A stretch of 16,455 bases of DNA from Prevotellaceae bacterium (GTDB lineage Bacteria; Bacteroidota; Bacteroidia; Bacteroidales; Bacteroidaceae): contig QAML01000066.1 in the NCBI GenBank assembly GCA_003150315.1, positions 1-16,455 of the forward strand, read 5' to 3'. Below, piece by piece: positions 1-6,802 of the stretch (the first letter of the stretch is position 1; every line of letters starts with the position of its first letter). A model generated the notes under the pieces. It saw nothing but the letters and a program-made list of their open reading frames with translations. It ran no database searches and was not told the origin of the DNA. The position numbers and the translations under genes are program-made.

Positions 1-92
1 GGAAGAATGTGGAACAAAACGACTTATCCCTTTCTCGTCCAAGCACTTTGCATTATTCCTTTGAAATCCATCCGTATGTGAGCGAGTTTTAT

Positions 93-100
93 TATATTTG
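93..100 (+). promoter_or_regulatory. Predicted nusB promoter, -7 element TATATTTG
   Basis: The octamer TATATTTG matches the Bacteroidota -7 consensus TAnnTTTG. It would start transcription near 104-106, leaving a leader of about 43 nt before the ATG at 148. No clear TTG element lies about 20 nt upstream. The promoter position argues against the in-frame GTG at 115 as the start. The stretch 1-92 holds no recognisable gene. Confidence 0.55.
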
Positions 101-147
101 CACCTGCGGAATCCGTGATTATACGCAAAAGTCTCAGATATTTGATT

Positions 148-1068
148 ATGATAAATCGTGATTTAATACGCATTAAAGTCGTTCAATTAGTATATTCTTA
201 TTATCAGAATCCCGACAAGTCCATGGCATCGGTGGAGAAAGAGCTTCTGTTCAGCCTTTCCAAGTCGTACGATATGTATCGTTACCTTTTGATGCTCATA
301 GGAAAAGTTTATGAGTATGGAGTAAAGGACATTTCTGTTCAGAAAGCCCGTGCCGAACGTCTGCATCTCGATGTGGAAATCGATACACGCTATGCCGATA
401 ACAAATTCGCCAAACAGCTGGTTACAAACAAGGAACTGTGTTCGTTTGCTAACAATGCCGGTGCCGACATGATGGACGAAACTTTGATACGCAAACTATA
501 CAAAGCGGTAAAAGAAAGCGATGCCTATCGCGAATATATGAGCTTGAAAAGCCCGGAATACGCCGACGACCGCACTTTCTGGCGAAAAGTTTACAAATCA
601 TGCTTCATTCCGTGCGAAGATATTGATTCGCTTTTTGAAGAGAAGAGTCTCTATTGGAACGACGACCGCGAAATAGTGGACACATTCGTCATTAAAACCA
701 TAAAACGATTCAAAGAGGAAAACGGAGAAGAGCAACCGCTGCTCCCGGAATACGACAGCGAAGAAGATCGCGAGTTTGCAAAAAAACTCATCCACAACAC
801 GCTTGCCAACGAAGAGGAATATCGCGCAATGATACGCGACAACGCCAAAAACTGGAAGTTCTCGCGCATGGCTCTCATGGACATAGTGATAATGCAGATA
901 GCCATAGCCGAGATAATGTCGTTCCCCACCATTCCGCCGATAGTTTCGATAAACGAATATCTCGACCTCGCCAAAGTTTACAGCACACCCAAAAGCCACG
1001 TTTACATTAACGGACTGCTTGACTTCGTTGTGAAAAAACTTCGCTCCGAGAACGTGATAATGAAATGA
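148..1068 (+). CDS. nusB: Transcription antitermination protein NusB (long Bacteroidales form)
   Basis: NusB binds boxA RNA with S10 (NusE) and helps RNA polymerase read through rRNA operons. The protein is 306 aa from the ATG at 148. The N-terminus MINRDLIRIKVVQLVYSYY is typical of the Bacteroidales type, and the classical NusB helical fold is at the C-terminus. There the segment WKFSRMALMDIVIMQIAIAE followed by PPIVSINEYLDLAKVYS is characteristic. Members of this phylum carry a long N-terminal half absent from the roughly 140-residue E. coli protein. A GTG at 115 would add 11 residues, but it lies too close to the promoter and the added residues do not look conserved. yajC follows after 43 nt, so the two are probably co-transcribed. 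Confidence 0.9.
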   Translation: MINRDLIRIKVVQLVYSYYQNPDKSMASVEKELLFSLSKSYDMYRYLLMLIGKVYEYGVKDISVQKARAERLHLDVEIDTRYADNKFAKQLVTNKELCSFANNAGADMMDETLIRKLYKAVKESDAYREYMSLKSPEYADDRTFWRKVYKSCFIPCEDIDSLFEEKSLYWNDDREIVDTFVIKTIKRFKEENGEEQPLLPEYDSEEDREFAKKLIHNTLANEEEYRAMIRDNAKNWKFSRMALMDIVIMQIAIAEIMSFPTIPPIVSINEYLDLAKVYSTPKSHVYINGLLDFVVKKLRSENVIMK

Positions 1069-1111
1069 CGTAAGCAAAAAAACATATTAACAACAATACA
1101 AAATCAAAACA

Positions 1112-1438
1112 ATGAATCTCTTACTTTCAACCCTTGCTGCAGCTCCCCAAACCGGAGGATTCGATGCAACGTTCCTTATCATGATTGTTGCAATCTTTGC
1201 AATCATGTACTTTTTCATGATTCGTCCGCAGCAGAAAAAACAAAAGGAAATACAAAAGTTTCGTAATTCTCTCGAACCGGGCATGGAAGTTGTAACATAC
1301 GGCGGATTGCACGGAACAATCAAGGAAATAGACGATGCAAAGAACATTGTGGTTCTCGAAATAGCCCGCGACGTAAAGGTAAAGGTTGAGAAAACTCATC
1401 TCTTTGCAAATGCGGCTGCAACACAGCAGGTACGTTGA
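1112..1438 (+). CDS. yajC: Preprotein translocase accessory subunit YajC
   Basis: YajC is a small inner-membrane protein that associates with SecDF and SecYEG. This 108-aa product has one membrane helix at about residues 19-37. It is followed by the family signature MIRPQQKKQKE (about 36-46) and a small cytoplasmic beta domain containing the GMEVVTYGGLHGTI motif (about 57-70). Length and layout are normal for the family. The gene sits between nusB and a ybbR-like gene, the usual Bacteroidales arrangement, and is followed by a GC-rich hairpin that may partly separate it from ybbR. Confidence 0.92.
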   Translation: MNLLLSTLAAAPQTGGFDATFLIMIVAIFAIMYFFMIRPQQKKQKEIQKFRNSLEPGMEVVTYGGLHGTIKEIDDAKNIVVLEIARDVKVKVEKTHLFANAAATQQVR

Positions 1439-1447
1439 TTTTCGAAA

Positions 1448-1530
1448 GTCCGTGCGCTAACGCGGACAATATATCTAAACCGTAATAAACCAAACCCTGC
1501 GCGGAGAAAGCCCGCGCAGGAGTTTTCTTC
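1448..1530 (+). terminator. Hairpin with short U-rich tail between yajC and ybbR (attenuator or weak terminator)
   Basis: A perfect 9-bp GC-rich stem is formed by CCTGCGCGG (1496-1504) and CCGCGCAGG (1512-1520) around a 7-nt loop. The tail AGTTTTCTTC follows. A second, weaker hairpin (arms at 1448-1452 and 1463-1467) lies just upstream. The ybbR ATG begins only 18 nt after the strong stem. The structure may therefore end part of the nusB-yajC transcription rather than cut the operon completely. The T tract is interrupted, so terminator strength is uncertain. Confidence 0.6.
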
Positions 1531-1538
1531 AACTGTCA

Positions 1539-2531
1539 ATGAAAGGCGGAATATTGAAAAGCTATTTCAGAAACTTGGTCTCGAAAATATTGAACAGGCA
1601 GTTTCTGAAGTTTTTGTTTTTTGTGGCATTGTCCACATGCTTCTGGCTTTTCCAGCACTTGAGTTCCTATTACGAAATGGAGTTTGAAGTGCCCGTTAAA
1701 CTTGTGAATGTTCCCGAAAGAGCGGTAGTTACCACGCCGCCACAGGCATCTTTGCGTGTTGTGCTCAAAGATCACGGCTCCACACTCCTGCAATATCGCT
1801 ATTTCATGGACTTTTCTCCCATAAACATAGACTTTACGCAATATGAAGGGCGCAACGGACATGTTTCAATCCTCACTCGTGAGCTAATGAAACAGCTTTC
1901 GCGCCAATTATCTTCGTCAACGCACATAGTATCTTACCGTCCCGACACAATAGAATACTACTTTAACTACGGAGCACACAAAAGACTTCCCGTAAGATTC
2001 CTCGGAAGGGTCGGCACAGAGAGTCAAATGAGAATTTCGGGCGTTTCGGTCATTCCCGATTCTGTCAGCGTTTACGCCATAGAGAGTGTTCTCGACACCA
2101 TGACGGCTGCCTACACCACGGCGTTTGAGCTTTCGGCTCTTAAAAGAGACACGGATTTCATGGTTCCCATACACGGCGTGAGAGGAGCCAAGTTTGTTCC
2201 GTCGCAAGTCAGAACCAAGGTTTACGTTGACATGATTACCGAGAAAACTGTCCAAGTTCCGGTGGAAATGGTCAATTTTCCTGCCACCAAGGTGCTTCGT
2301 ACTTTCCCGCCCAAGGTGAATGTTACTTTCCAGATAGGAGCTTCGAAGTACAACACGGTTAATGCGGGGAATTTTGTCATAGTTGTGAGCTACGATGAGC
2401 TTGTAAATAATGTCAGCGGCAAGTTTTCGCCGCGATTGAAAACTTTGCCGGCGGGAGTTTCTCACGCAAGAATTTCGCCGGGTGAGGTGGAATTTGTAAT
2501 AGAAGACATTCCTTCGTCCGATGGTCAGTGA
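1539..2531 (+). CDS. YbbR-like domain protein (CdaR-type)
   Basis: The product (330 aa) has a short basic cytoplasmic N-terminus and one membrane helix at about residues 22-40. A long extracytoplasmic region of beta-rich YbbR-like repeats follows, for example at about 48-140, 147-230 and 236-322. The recurring pattern is a VPV/LPV strand, then VNVP-like turns and valine-rich strands. In Firmicutes the YbbR protein CdaR regulates the c-di-AMP cyclase CdaA; that role is only inferred here, and no cyclase gene is in the window. It lies between yajC and coaE, as is common in Bacteroidales. Its end overlaps the coaE start by 11 bp, which suggests translational coupling. Confidence 0.8.
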   Translation: MKGGILKSYFRNLVSKILNRQFLKFLFFVALSTCFWLFQHLSSYYEMEFEVPVKLVNVPERAVVTTPPQASLRVVLKDHGSTLLQYRYFMDFSPINIDFTQYEGRNGHVSILTRELMKQLSRQLSSSTHIVSYRPDTIEYYFNYGAHKRLPVRFLGRVGTESQMRISGVSVIPDSVSVYAIESVLDTMTAAYTTAFELSALKRDTDFMVPIHGVRGAKFVPSQVRTKVYVDMITEKTVQVPVEMVNFPATKVLRTFPPKVNVTFQIGASKYNTVNAGNFVIVVSYDELVNNVSGKFSPRLKTLPAGVSHARISPGEVEFVIEDIPSSDGQ

Positions 2532-3138
2532 TGGCGATAAAATTCTCGTAGGAGTTACCGGCGGCATAGGAAGCGGCAAGTCCTATTTATGTAATATCTT
2601 GCGCGAAGCGGGTTTTCCCGTTTTCGATACCGACACTGCGGCGCGCAATGAGATGCTTGAAAATACCGAACTACGCACACGTTTGCAAAAACTCGTGTCT
2701 CCCGACGTTTTCAAAGCCGACGGTTCGTTAAACAAACCCGTTATAAGAAAATTTCTTCACGCTTCGCCCGAAAATGCTGCGCGTTTTGATGCGGAGGTTC
2801 ACCCTTGTGTCAGGAAAAGTTGGCGTTGCTGGGCGAAAAAACAGGCTTCCCGCATTGTTTTCATGGAGTGTGCTTTGCTTTATGAGGCGGAGTTTGACAA
2901 CGAGGTGGCTTACACGGTGCTTGTTACGGCTCCCGAGGATTTGAGGGTGGAACGTGTAATGAAACGCGACGGTATTTCCGCGCAAACTGTGAGGAAATGG
3001 ATTTCCATGCAGCTTGACGAGAAACAAAAGATGCTTCGCGCCGATTACATTATATATAATAACGGCGAAGCGGATATGCAGGGTGAAGTCCGAAAACTTA
3101 TATTGGATTTGTCAGAAAGGTTGAAGCGTGGGTTATAA
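2521..3138 (+). CDS. coaE: Dephospho-CoA kinase
   Basis: CoaE phosphorylates the ribose 3'-hydroxyl of dephospho-CoA with ATP, the last step of coenzyme A synthesis. The 205-aa protein starts with a clear P-loop, GVTGGIGSGKS (residues 11-21). The FDTDTAAR motif (35-42) carries the substrate-site aspartates, EVHP is at 92-95, and an arginine-rich lid region with VERVMKRD lies near 143-150. The length is typical. The ATG at 2521 overlaps the preceding gene by 11 bp. The 3' end overlaps the end of convergent birA by 6 bp, leaving no room for a separate terminator. Confidence 0.93.
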   Translation: MVSDGDKILVGVTGGIGSGKSYLCNILREAGFPVFDTDTAARNEMLENTELRTRLQKLVSPDVFKADGSLNKPVIRKFLHASPENAARFDAEVHPCVRKSWRCWAKKQASRIVFMECALLYEAEFDNEVAYTVLVTAPEDLRVERVMKRDGISAQTVRKWISMQLDEKQKMLRADYIIYNNGEADMQGEVRKLILDLSERLKRGL

Positions 3139-3981
3139 CACGAATTCCACTTCCTTGAAGCCGTAAACTCTTTCCGTTCCCTTATTGTCTCGCAAAACAA
3201 GATGCCCGTCGTCTTCCACTTTTGCGAATGTAGCGGCGAACGTCCCGTTTTTGTCCTTGTATTCGTGCGAACCTTCGTTTCGGAAAAGGTGAGATGTGTA
3301 TCTTTGTCTTATGCCGTTAACGCCAAAACGCAGGTCGTCGTATTCCACTGCAAACCTTTCGGCAATGGAATGCAGGAGATCGTCGCGATTAAGTTCGTGA
3401 TTCACCACATTGTGCAGGGAAACGGGATTAGGAGCATTGCTTGTGAAAGTTTCCTGATTCACGTTCAGCCCTACGCCAATAACCATTCTGCGAGTCTTGC
3501 CGTTTTCCATGTCGCACTGAATCAATGTGCCGCTTGCTTTCTTGTTTCCTATGTAAATGTCGTTGGGCCATTTAATCGTAACATCGTCGCAAATTTTTGC
3601 CAGAACGTGTCGCACAGCCAATGCAGCGGCTTGCAGCACGCAGAATTGCTTGGACGGTTCCACAAATTCGGCACGGCATACGATGCTGAAGGTAAGATTT
3701 TTTCCGCTTTCGGATTCCCATGAAGAATTTCCCTGACCTCTTCCTGCCGTTTGCTCTTCGGCGGAGATTATTTGTATCTCGGTTTCCTTTGGAAGCGGGA
3801 GAGTGAACGCCAGATCATTGGTGGAAGTGGTACGGGGTACGTAATAGTACGAAAAGGTATATTCGTTTGTGAATTTCAGAGGAAAAAGAAACCAAAACGC
3901 ACGTGTGGAAATATCCACCTTGCGGCTTTCACTCGGTTTTTGGCTTGAAATGGACGATACGATGTTGCTGTTGGCTGACAT
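3133..3981 (-). CDS. birA: Biotin--[acetyl-CoA-carboxylase] ligase (monofunctional BirA)
   Basis: This enzyme makes biotinyl-AMP and transfers biotin to a lysine of carrier proteins; the biotin carrier encoded at 5999-6478 is an obvious substrate. Visible motifs in the 282-aa product are TTSTND (51-56), the biotinyl-AMP loop GRGQGNSSWES (80-90), KWPNDIY (137-143), GTLI (151-154) and GVGLNVN (169-175). A C-terminal small beta domain covers about 240-282. No DNA-binding N-terminal domain is recognisable, so it is probably not a repressor. About 40 residues precede the first conserved strand, more than usual, and no internal ATG offers a shorter start. It lies 36 nt downstream of yraN on the same strand and is probably co-transcribed with it. 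Confidence 0.88.
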   Translation of the reverse strand: MSANSNIVSSISSQKPSESRKVDISTRAFWFLFPLKFTNEYTFSYYYVPRTTSTNDLAFTLPLPKETEIQIISAEEQTAGRGQGNSSWESESGKNLTFSIVCRAEFVEPSKQFCVLQAAALAVRHVLAKICDDVTIKWPNDIYIGNKKASGTLIQCDMENGKTRRMVIGVGLNVNQETFTSNAPNPVSLHNVVNHELNRDDLLHSIAERFAVEYDDLRFGVNGIRQRYTSHLFRNEGSHEYKDKNGTFAATFAKVEDDGHLVLRDNKGTERVYGFKEVEFVL

Positions 3982-4017
3982 GATGTTAGGTATGCTTATG
4001 CTGTCTTGCTGCTTGTT

Positions 4018-4395
4018 TTATCTTCCCACGAATGTGGGTGGCACTTCAAAGGCATTTTCTATATGGCGAATCTCATATGGTGGCTCAGAACCGGTAACGC
4101 TTATTATGTCGAAGCGCACCTGTTGGTCGAGGTTTTTGATTTTCAGATAGGCTTCTGCGGCTTTTATCAGATGCTCACGTTTTTCCTCATCTACATGTTC
4201 CTCGGGGAGTATTACGTTTGTGTCGGCAAGTGTCTTAACCTCCACAAAAATCAGAAGTCCGCGCTTTTGGGCTATGATATCCACCTCAAGATGTCCCACC
4301 CGCCAATTTTGTTCGAGAATGGAATAGTCGCGGAACATGAGAAAACGCGCCGCAGCCTCTTCACCTCGCACTCCGAGCAGATTGTGTTTCGCCAT
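4018..4395 (-). CDS. yraN: YraN family (UPF0102) putative endonuclease
   Basis: The 125-aa product matches the YraN/UPF0102 family, predicted Holliday-junction-resolvase-like nucleases of the PD-(D/E)xK fold whose cellular role is unsettled. Signature residues are the GVRGEEAAARFL start motif (E12), E37-V-D39 in HLEVDIIAQ, and the E52-V-K54 motif in FVEVKT. The length is typical. It has a convincing promoter only 20 nt upstream and is the first gene of a likely two-gene transcript with birA. The assignment to the family is firm; the biochemical activity is inferred from the motifs. Confidence 0.88.
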   Translation of the reverse strand: MAKHNLLGVRGEEAAARFLMFRDYSILEQNWRVGHLEVDIIAQKRGLLIFVEVKTLADTNVILPEEHVDEEKREHLIKAAEAYLKIKNLDQQVRFDIISVTGSEPPYEIRHIENAFEVPPTFVGR

Positions 4396-4414
4396 CTTTT
4401 TGCTTTTGTGTATG

Positions 4415-4445
4415 CAAAGTTAGTAACCTAATGCGAATGCTGCAA
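4415..4445 (-). promoter_or_regulatory. Predicted yraN-birA promoter
   Basis: Read on the minus strand, a TTG (4443-4445) is followed by exactly 20 nt and then TAACTTTG (4415-4422), a full match to the Bacteroidota TTG / TAnnTTTG promoter pattern. Transcription would begin near 4410, about 15 nt before the yraN ATG. This is the best-formed promoter in the window. Confidence 0.65.
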
Positions 4446-4541
4446 ATTCAGAGTTTTAATATATCTTATTAATTCCTTAGGGGTGGTTATTTTAGCATCA
4501 TAAGCCGAAACGGATACTTTGATTTTCGGAATTTGCGGCAT
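4428..4541 (-). CDS. Possible 37-codon small ORF upstream of yraN
   Basis: An ATG at 4541 opens a 37-aa frame whose composition looks protein-like. It begins MPQIPKIKVSVSAYDAKITT and ends in an amphipathic stretch, KELIRYIKTLNL. The ATG sits in a TAATG context at the end of another open frame. The ORF's 3' end overlaps the yraN promoter. The first part faintly resembles the start of VirE-N/BT4734-like mobile-element proteins, so it could be a truncated remnant, but this is only an impression. It may equally be chance. No other gene is visible in the 4396-4827 gap. Confidence 0.22.
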   Translation of the reverse strand: MPQIPKIKVSVSAYDAKITTPKELIRYIKTLNLQHSH

Positions 4542-4586
4542 TATTTATTCGTCAAAAGCGTTCTCGCGAAAAACGTTTTGTGATGT

Positions 4587-4720
4587 CCGAAAAACACACA
4601 TGGCTTGTCGTGAAAAATACAAGGCATATATTTTAAAATAAGTGCCTTGTATTTTAAAATAAGTGCCTTGTATTTTTGAGCGTTGTAAGTATCTGAAAAA
4701 CAATACCCCCAAAAGTGGCT
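4587..4720 (+). repeat. Dispersed intergenic palindromic repeat element, copy 1
   Basis: The core holds three 21-bp units at 4614-4634, 4635-4655 and 4656-4676. The first is the near reverse complement of the other two (2 mismatches), and the last two are identical direct repeats. A left flank, ACACACATGGCTTGTCGT with an adjoining A-run (about 4589-4613), recurs in copies 2 and 3. A right flank (about 4681-4720, including CTGAAAAACAATA and AAAAGTGGC) recurs in copy 2. The element lies beyond the mmd operon terminator and before the yraN promoter. It could fold into a long AT-rich hairpin on either strand. Confidence 0.85.
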
Positions 4721-4761
4721 CAGAAGAGCATCAAAAAATGCCTTTTGCGGCATGCAACAAA

Positions 4762-4790
4762 AAATCCCTTCCGTTGTTTGGAAGGGATTT
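4762..4790 (-). terminator. Rho-independent terminator of the decarboxylase operon
   Basis: A perfect 11-bp stem is formed by AAATCCCTTCC (4762-4772) and GGAAGGGATTT (4780-4790) with a 7-nt loop. On the minus strand the stem runs directly into a T tract. It begins 37 nt after the stop of the last operon gene, a textbook arrangement. Confidence 0.9.
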
Positions 4791-4827
4791 CTCGCTGTTT
4801 TATGATTATTTCCTATTTGTTTTTTGT

Positions 4828-5985
4828 TTAGTTCAGGAAGCCGAGAAGTACACCCGCAGCCACTGCCGAACCAATCACACCTGCTACGTTCGGTCCCATA
4901 GCGTGCATAAGAAGATAATTGCCGCTGTCGTATTTCAATCCTATCTGGTTTGAAATACGTGCGCTCATGGGTACGGCTGAAACGCCTGCGTTCCCGATGA
5001 GAGGGTTTATCTTGTTGCCTTTGGGCAGGAACAAGTTCATTAATTTCACGAAGCATATTCCCGATGCGCTTGCAATGATGAACGATAATGCTCCGAGAAT
5101 GAAAATGAATATGGTGTCGCGTGTGAGGAATACACTTGCCTGTGTGGAACATCCCACTGTCAATCCCAGAAGCATGACAACGATGTCGTTGAGTGAGCTT
5201 CCCGCCGTTTTTGCAAGGCGTGTGGTCTTGGTGCTTTCCTTCAAAAGGTTCCCGAAGAAGAGCATACCGAGCAACGGAAGTCCCGAGGGAACAATGAAAG
5301 TGGTTAGCAGCAATCCCACAATAGGGAAAATGATTCTTTCGGTTTGTGAAACCTGACGCGCGGGCTTCATGCGTATGACACGCTCCTTTTTGGTGGTGAG
5401 CAGACGCATCAAAGGCGGCTGAATCACAGGCACGAGAGCCATGTAAGAGTATGCGCACACGGCAATAGCCCCCATGAGGTTGGGCGAAAGCTTCGAAGAA
5501 AGGAAGATAGCCGTCGGTCCGTCGGCACCGCCTATAATGGCAATGCCTGCAGCCTGGTTCGGTTCGAAACCCAACAGAAGGGCGAGCATGTATGCGCCGA
5601 AAATTCCAAACTGTGCCGCACCGCCAATCAACAACAACTTGGGGTTTGCTATCAAGGCGGAGAAATCGGTCATCGCTCCTATACCCAAGAAAATCAGCGG
5701 TGGGTACCAACCGTCCTTAACTCCCGAATAGAAGAAATTGAGCACCGAGTTGTCCTCGTAAAGTCCTATTTCCAATCCGGCAGCTTTGAAAGGAATGTTG
5801 CCGAGTATTATTCCCAAACCAATGGGAATGAGAAGCAGCGGCTCGAAGTCTTTCTTTATGGCAAGCCAAATGAATACGATTCCCACCAGAATCATAATGA
5901 GATTCTGATAAGAGGCGCATGCTACTCCCGTATATGTAAGGAAGTCGCTGAATTTACTGGAAAGAAAGAGCCAAAATCCGTCCAT
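4828..5985 (-). CDS. mmdB: Sodium-pumping decarboxylase, membrane beta subunit (OadB/MmdB family)
   Basis: This integral membrane subunit removes CO2 from carboxybiotin on the carrier and couples the reaction to Na+ export. The 385-aa product is strongly hydrophobic, with roughly nine to eleven membrane segments. Family signatures include GGADGPTAIFLSSKL (152-166), whose Asp155 corresponds to the essential ion-binding aspartate of OadB. Another is the C-terminal GNYLLMHAMGPNVAGVIGSA (355-374), which contains the conserved Asn366 and Ser373. The NAGVSAVPMSAR loop (332-343) is also typical. Length is slightly short but normal for shorter family members. It is the last gene of the operon, 13 nt after the biotin carrier. 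The family is certain; methylmalonyl-CoA rather than oxaloacetate specificity is inferred from the neighbours. Confidence 0.93.
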   Translation of the reverse strand: MDGFWLFLSSKFSDFLTYTGVACASYQNLIMILVGIVFIWLAIKKDFEPLLLIPIGLGIILGNIPFKAAGLEIGLYEDNSVLNFFYSGVKDGWYPPLIFLGIGAMTDFSALIANPKLLLIGGAAQFGIFGAYMLALLLGFEPNQAAGIAIIGGADGPTAIFLSSKLSPNLMGAIAVCAYSYMALVPVIQPPLMRLLTTKKERVIRMKPARQVSQTERIIFPIVGLLLTTFIVPSGLPLLGMLFFGNLLKESTKTTRLAKTAGSSLNDIVVMLLGLTVGCSTQASVFLTRDTIFIFILGALSFIIASASGICFVKLMNLFLPKGNKINPLIGNAGVSAVPMSARISNQIGLKYDSGNYLLMHAMGPNVAGVIGSAVAAGVLLGFLN

Positions 5986-5998
5986 TCGTCAACGGTAA

Positions 5999-6478
5999 TT
6001 AGCCAATGGTAACCAATGTGGCACCTTCGTTAACGGTGTCGCCTTTGGTCACTGTAACCGAAGTAATGGTTCCATCGCTTTCGGCGTTGATGTTGTTCTG
6101 CATCTTCATTGCTTCAAGCACAACAACGGTCTGTCCTTTCTTTACAGCATCGCCAACAGCCACTTTTATGTCTGTTACGGTGCCGGGAAGGGGAGCTTTC
6201 ACGGGAGTTCCCTTGCCGGGAGCGGCAGAAGCCTTTGGAGCAGCAGCGGGTTTGCTTTCTGCAGCTTTGGGAGCGGCAACCGGTTTTGCGGGAGCGGCAG
6301 ATGCGCCTGCTGAAATGGCATCAATTCCGCTCAAGGGTGCGAGACCTTCGCCTGCTTCGCCTTCTATCTCAACATCATAGCTGATGCCGTTAACAGTAAC
6401 CTTGGCGTTTTTGCCGTTAATTTCGTCAATCGCCACATCGTAGTTCTTTCCGTTTACGCGGTATTTGTATTGTTTCAT
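5999..6478 (-). CDS. mmdC: Biotin carrier subunit of the decarboxylase (gamma/MmdC-like)
   Basis: This 159-aa protein carries the mobile biotin between the cytoplasmic carboxyltransferase and the membrane beta subunit. It has an N-terminal beta region (1-40), then an Ala/Pro/Lys-rich flexible linker (about 58-95). The C-terminal biotinyl domain (96-159) contains EAMKM at 122-126, so Lys125 is the predicted biotinylation site. The flanking LPGTVTDIKVAVGDAV and NAESDGTITSV segments are typical of the barrel. It lacks any carboxyltransferase domain, unlike OadA, which fits a Veillonella-type decarboxylase with separate subunits. The Lys would be modified by the ligase encoded at 3133-3981. Confidence 0.92.
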   Translation of the reverse strand: MKQYKYRVNGKNYDVAIDEINGKNAKVTVNGISYDVEIEGEAGEGLAPLSGIDAISAGASAAPAKPVAAPKAAESKPAAAPKASAAPGKGTPVKAPLPGTVTDIKVAVGDAVKKGQTVVVLEAMKMQNNINAESDGTITSVTVTKGDTVNEGATLVTIG

Positions 6479-6501
6479 CTCTTTATGTTTTGTTTCTGTT
6501 T

Positions 6502-6774
6502 TTAGTCTTTTTCAACGGTGTTGAAGTGGAACTCCGGAGCGTTCCAACGGCTTGCGGTGGGTTTCAAAATTATTATTCCGCTTTCGTCGTCGTGAACCAC
6601 TTCGTTTAATGTAGTATCCACGGCGAGTGCCATGGCTGCTATTGCCTCTTCTTCGCATCCTTCGGGAAGCGAAACCTCGTTTCCTTCGACGCAGATGCCC
6701 GAAATTGCTCCCGCAGTTTCGTCAACGGTTATCGTAAGTGAGCCTTCGTTCAGTTTATAATTATATACTCTCAT
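6502..6774 (-). CDS. Small soluble subunit, MmdE (epsilon)-like
   Basis: This 90-aa protein has no membrane segment and would usually be called hypothetical. Its C-terminal half (43-78) resembles the tail of the delta-like protein encoded next to it. Both have an Ala-rich helix (EEEAIAAMALAV here, EVIAAVIAMAL there), then HDDESGIIILKP (61-72) against HDNESGVLTIRP, then a Trp six residues further (W77 against W294). In Veillonella the epsilon chain of methylmalonyl-CoA decarboxylase is likewise related to the end of the delta chain and lies in the same operon position. I infer that this is the epsilon counterpart, stabilising the complex through the carboxyltransferase. The N-terminal 40 residues are an acidic beta-like stretch of unknown role. 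Confidence 0.6.
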   Translation of the reverse strand: MRVYNYKLNEGSLTITVDETAGAISGICVEGNEVSLPEGCEEEAIAAMALAVDTTLNEVVHDDESGIIILKPTASRWNAPEFHFNTVEKD

Positions 6775-6802
6775 ATTAAACCTGTTCTGATTTTTACTAT
6801 GT

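Noticed and set aside
115..147. GTG at 115 as the nusB start
   Set aside because: It lies about ten bases after the predicted transcription start, and the 11 added residues do not resemble NusB, while the ATG at 148 gives the family N-terminus.
4587..4720. CRISPR array made from the 21-bp units
   Set aside because: The units are contiguous without unique spacers and include inverted copies, and no cas gene is in the window.
4541..5710. Long minus-strand open frame through the beta-subunit gene and repeat copy 1
   Set aside because: Most of it is antisense-frame shadow of the OadB-type gene, with His/Arg/Cys-rich composition. Its last part is translation of the repeat element, so it is not a credible protein.
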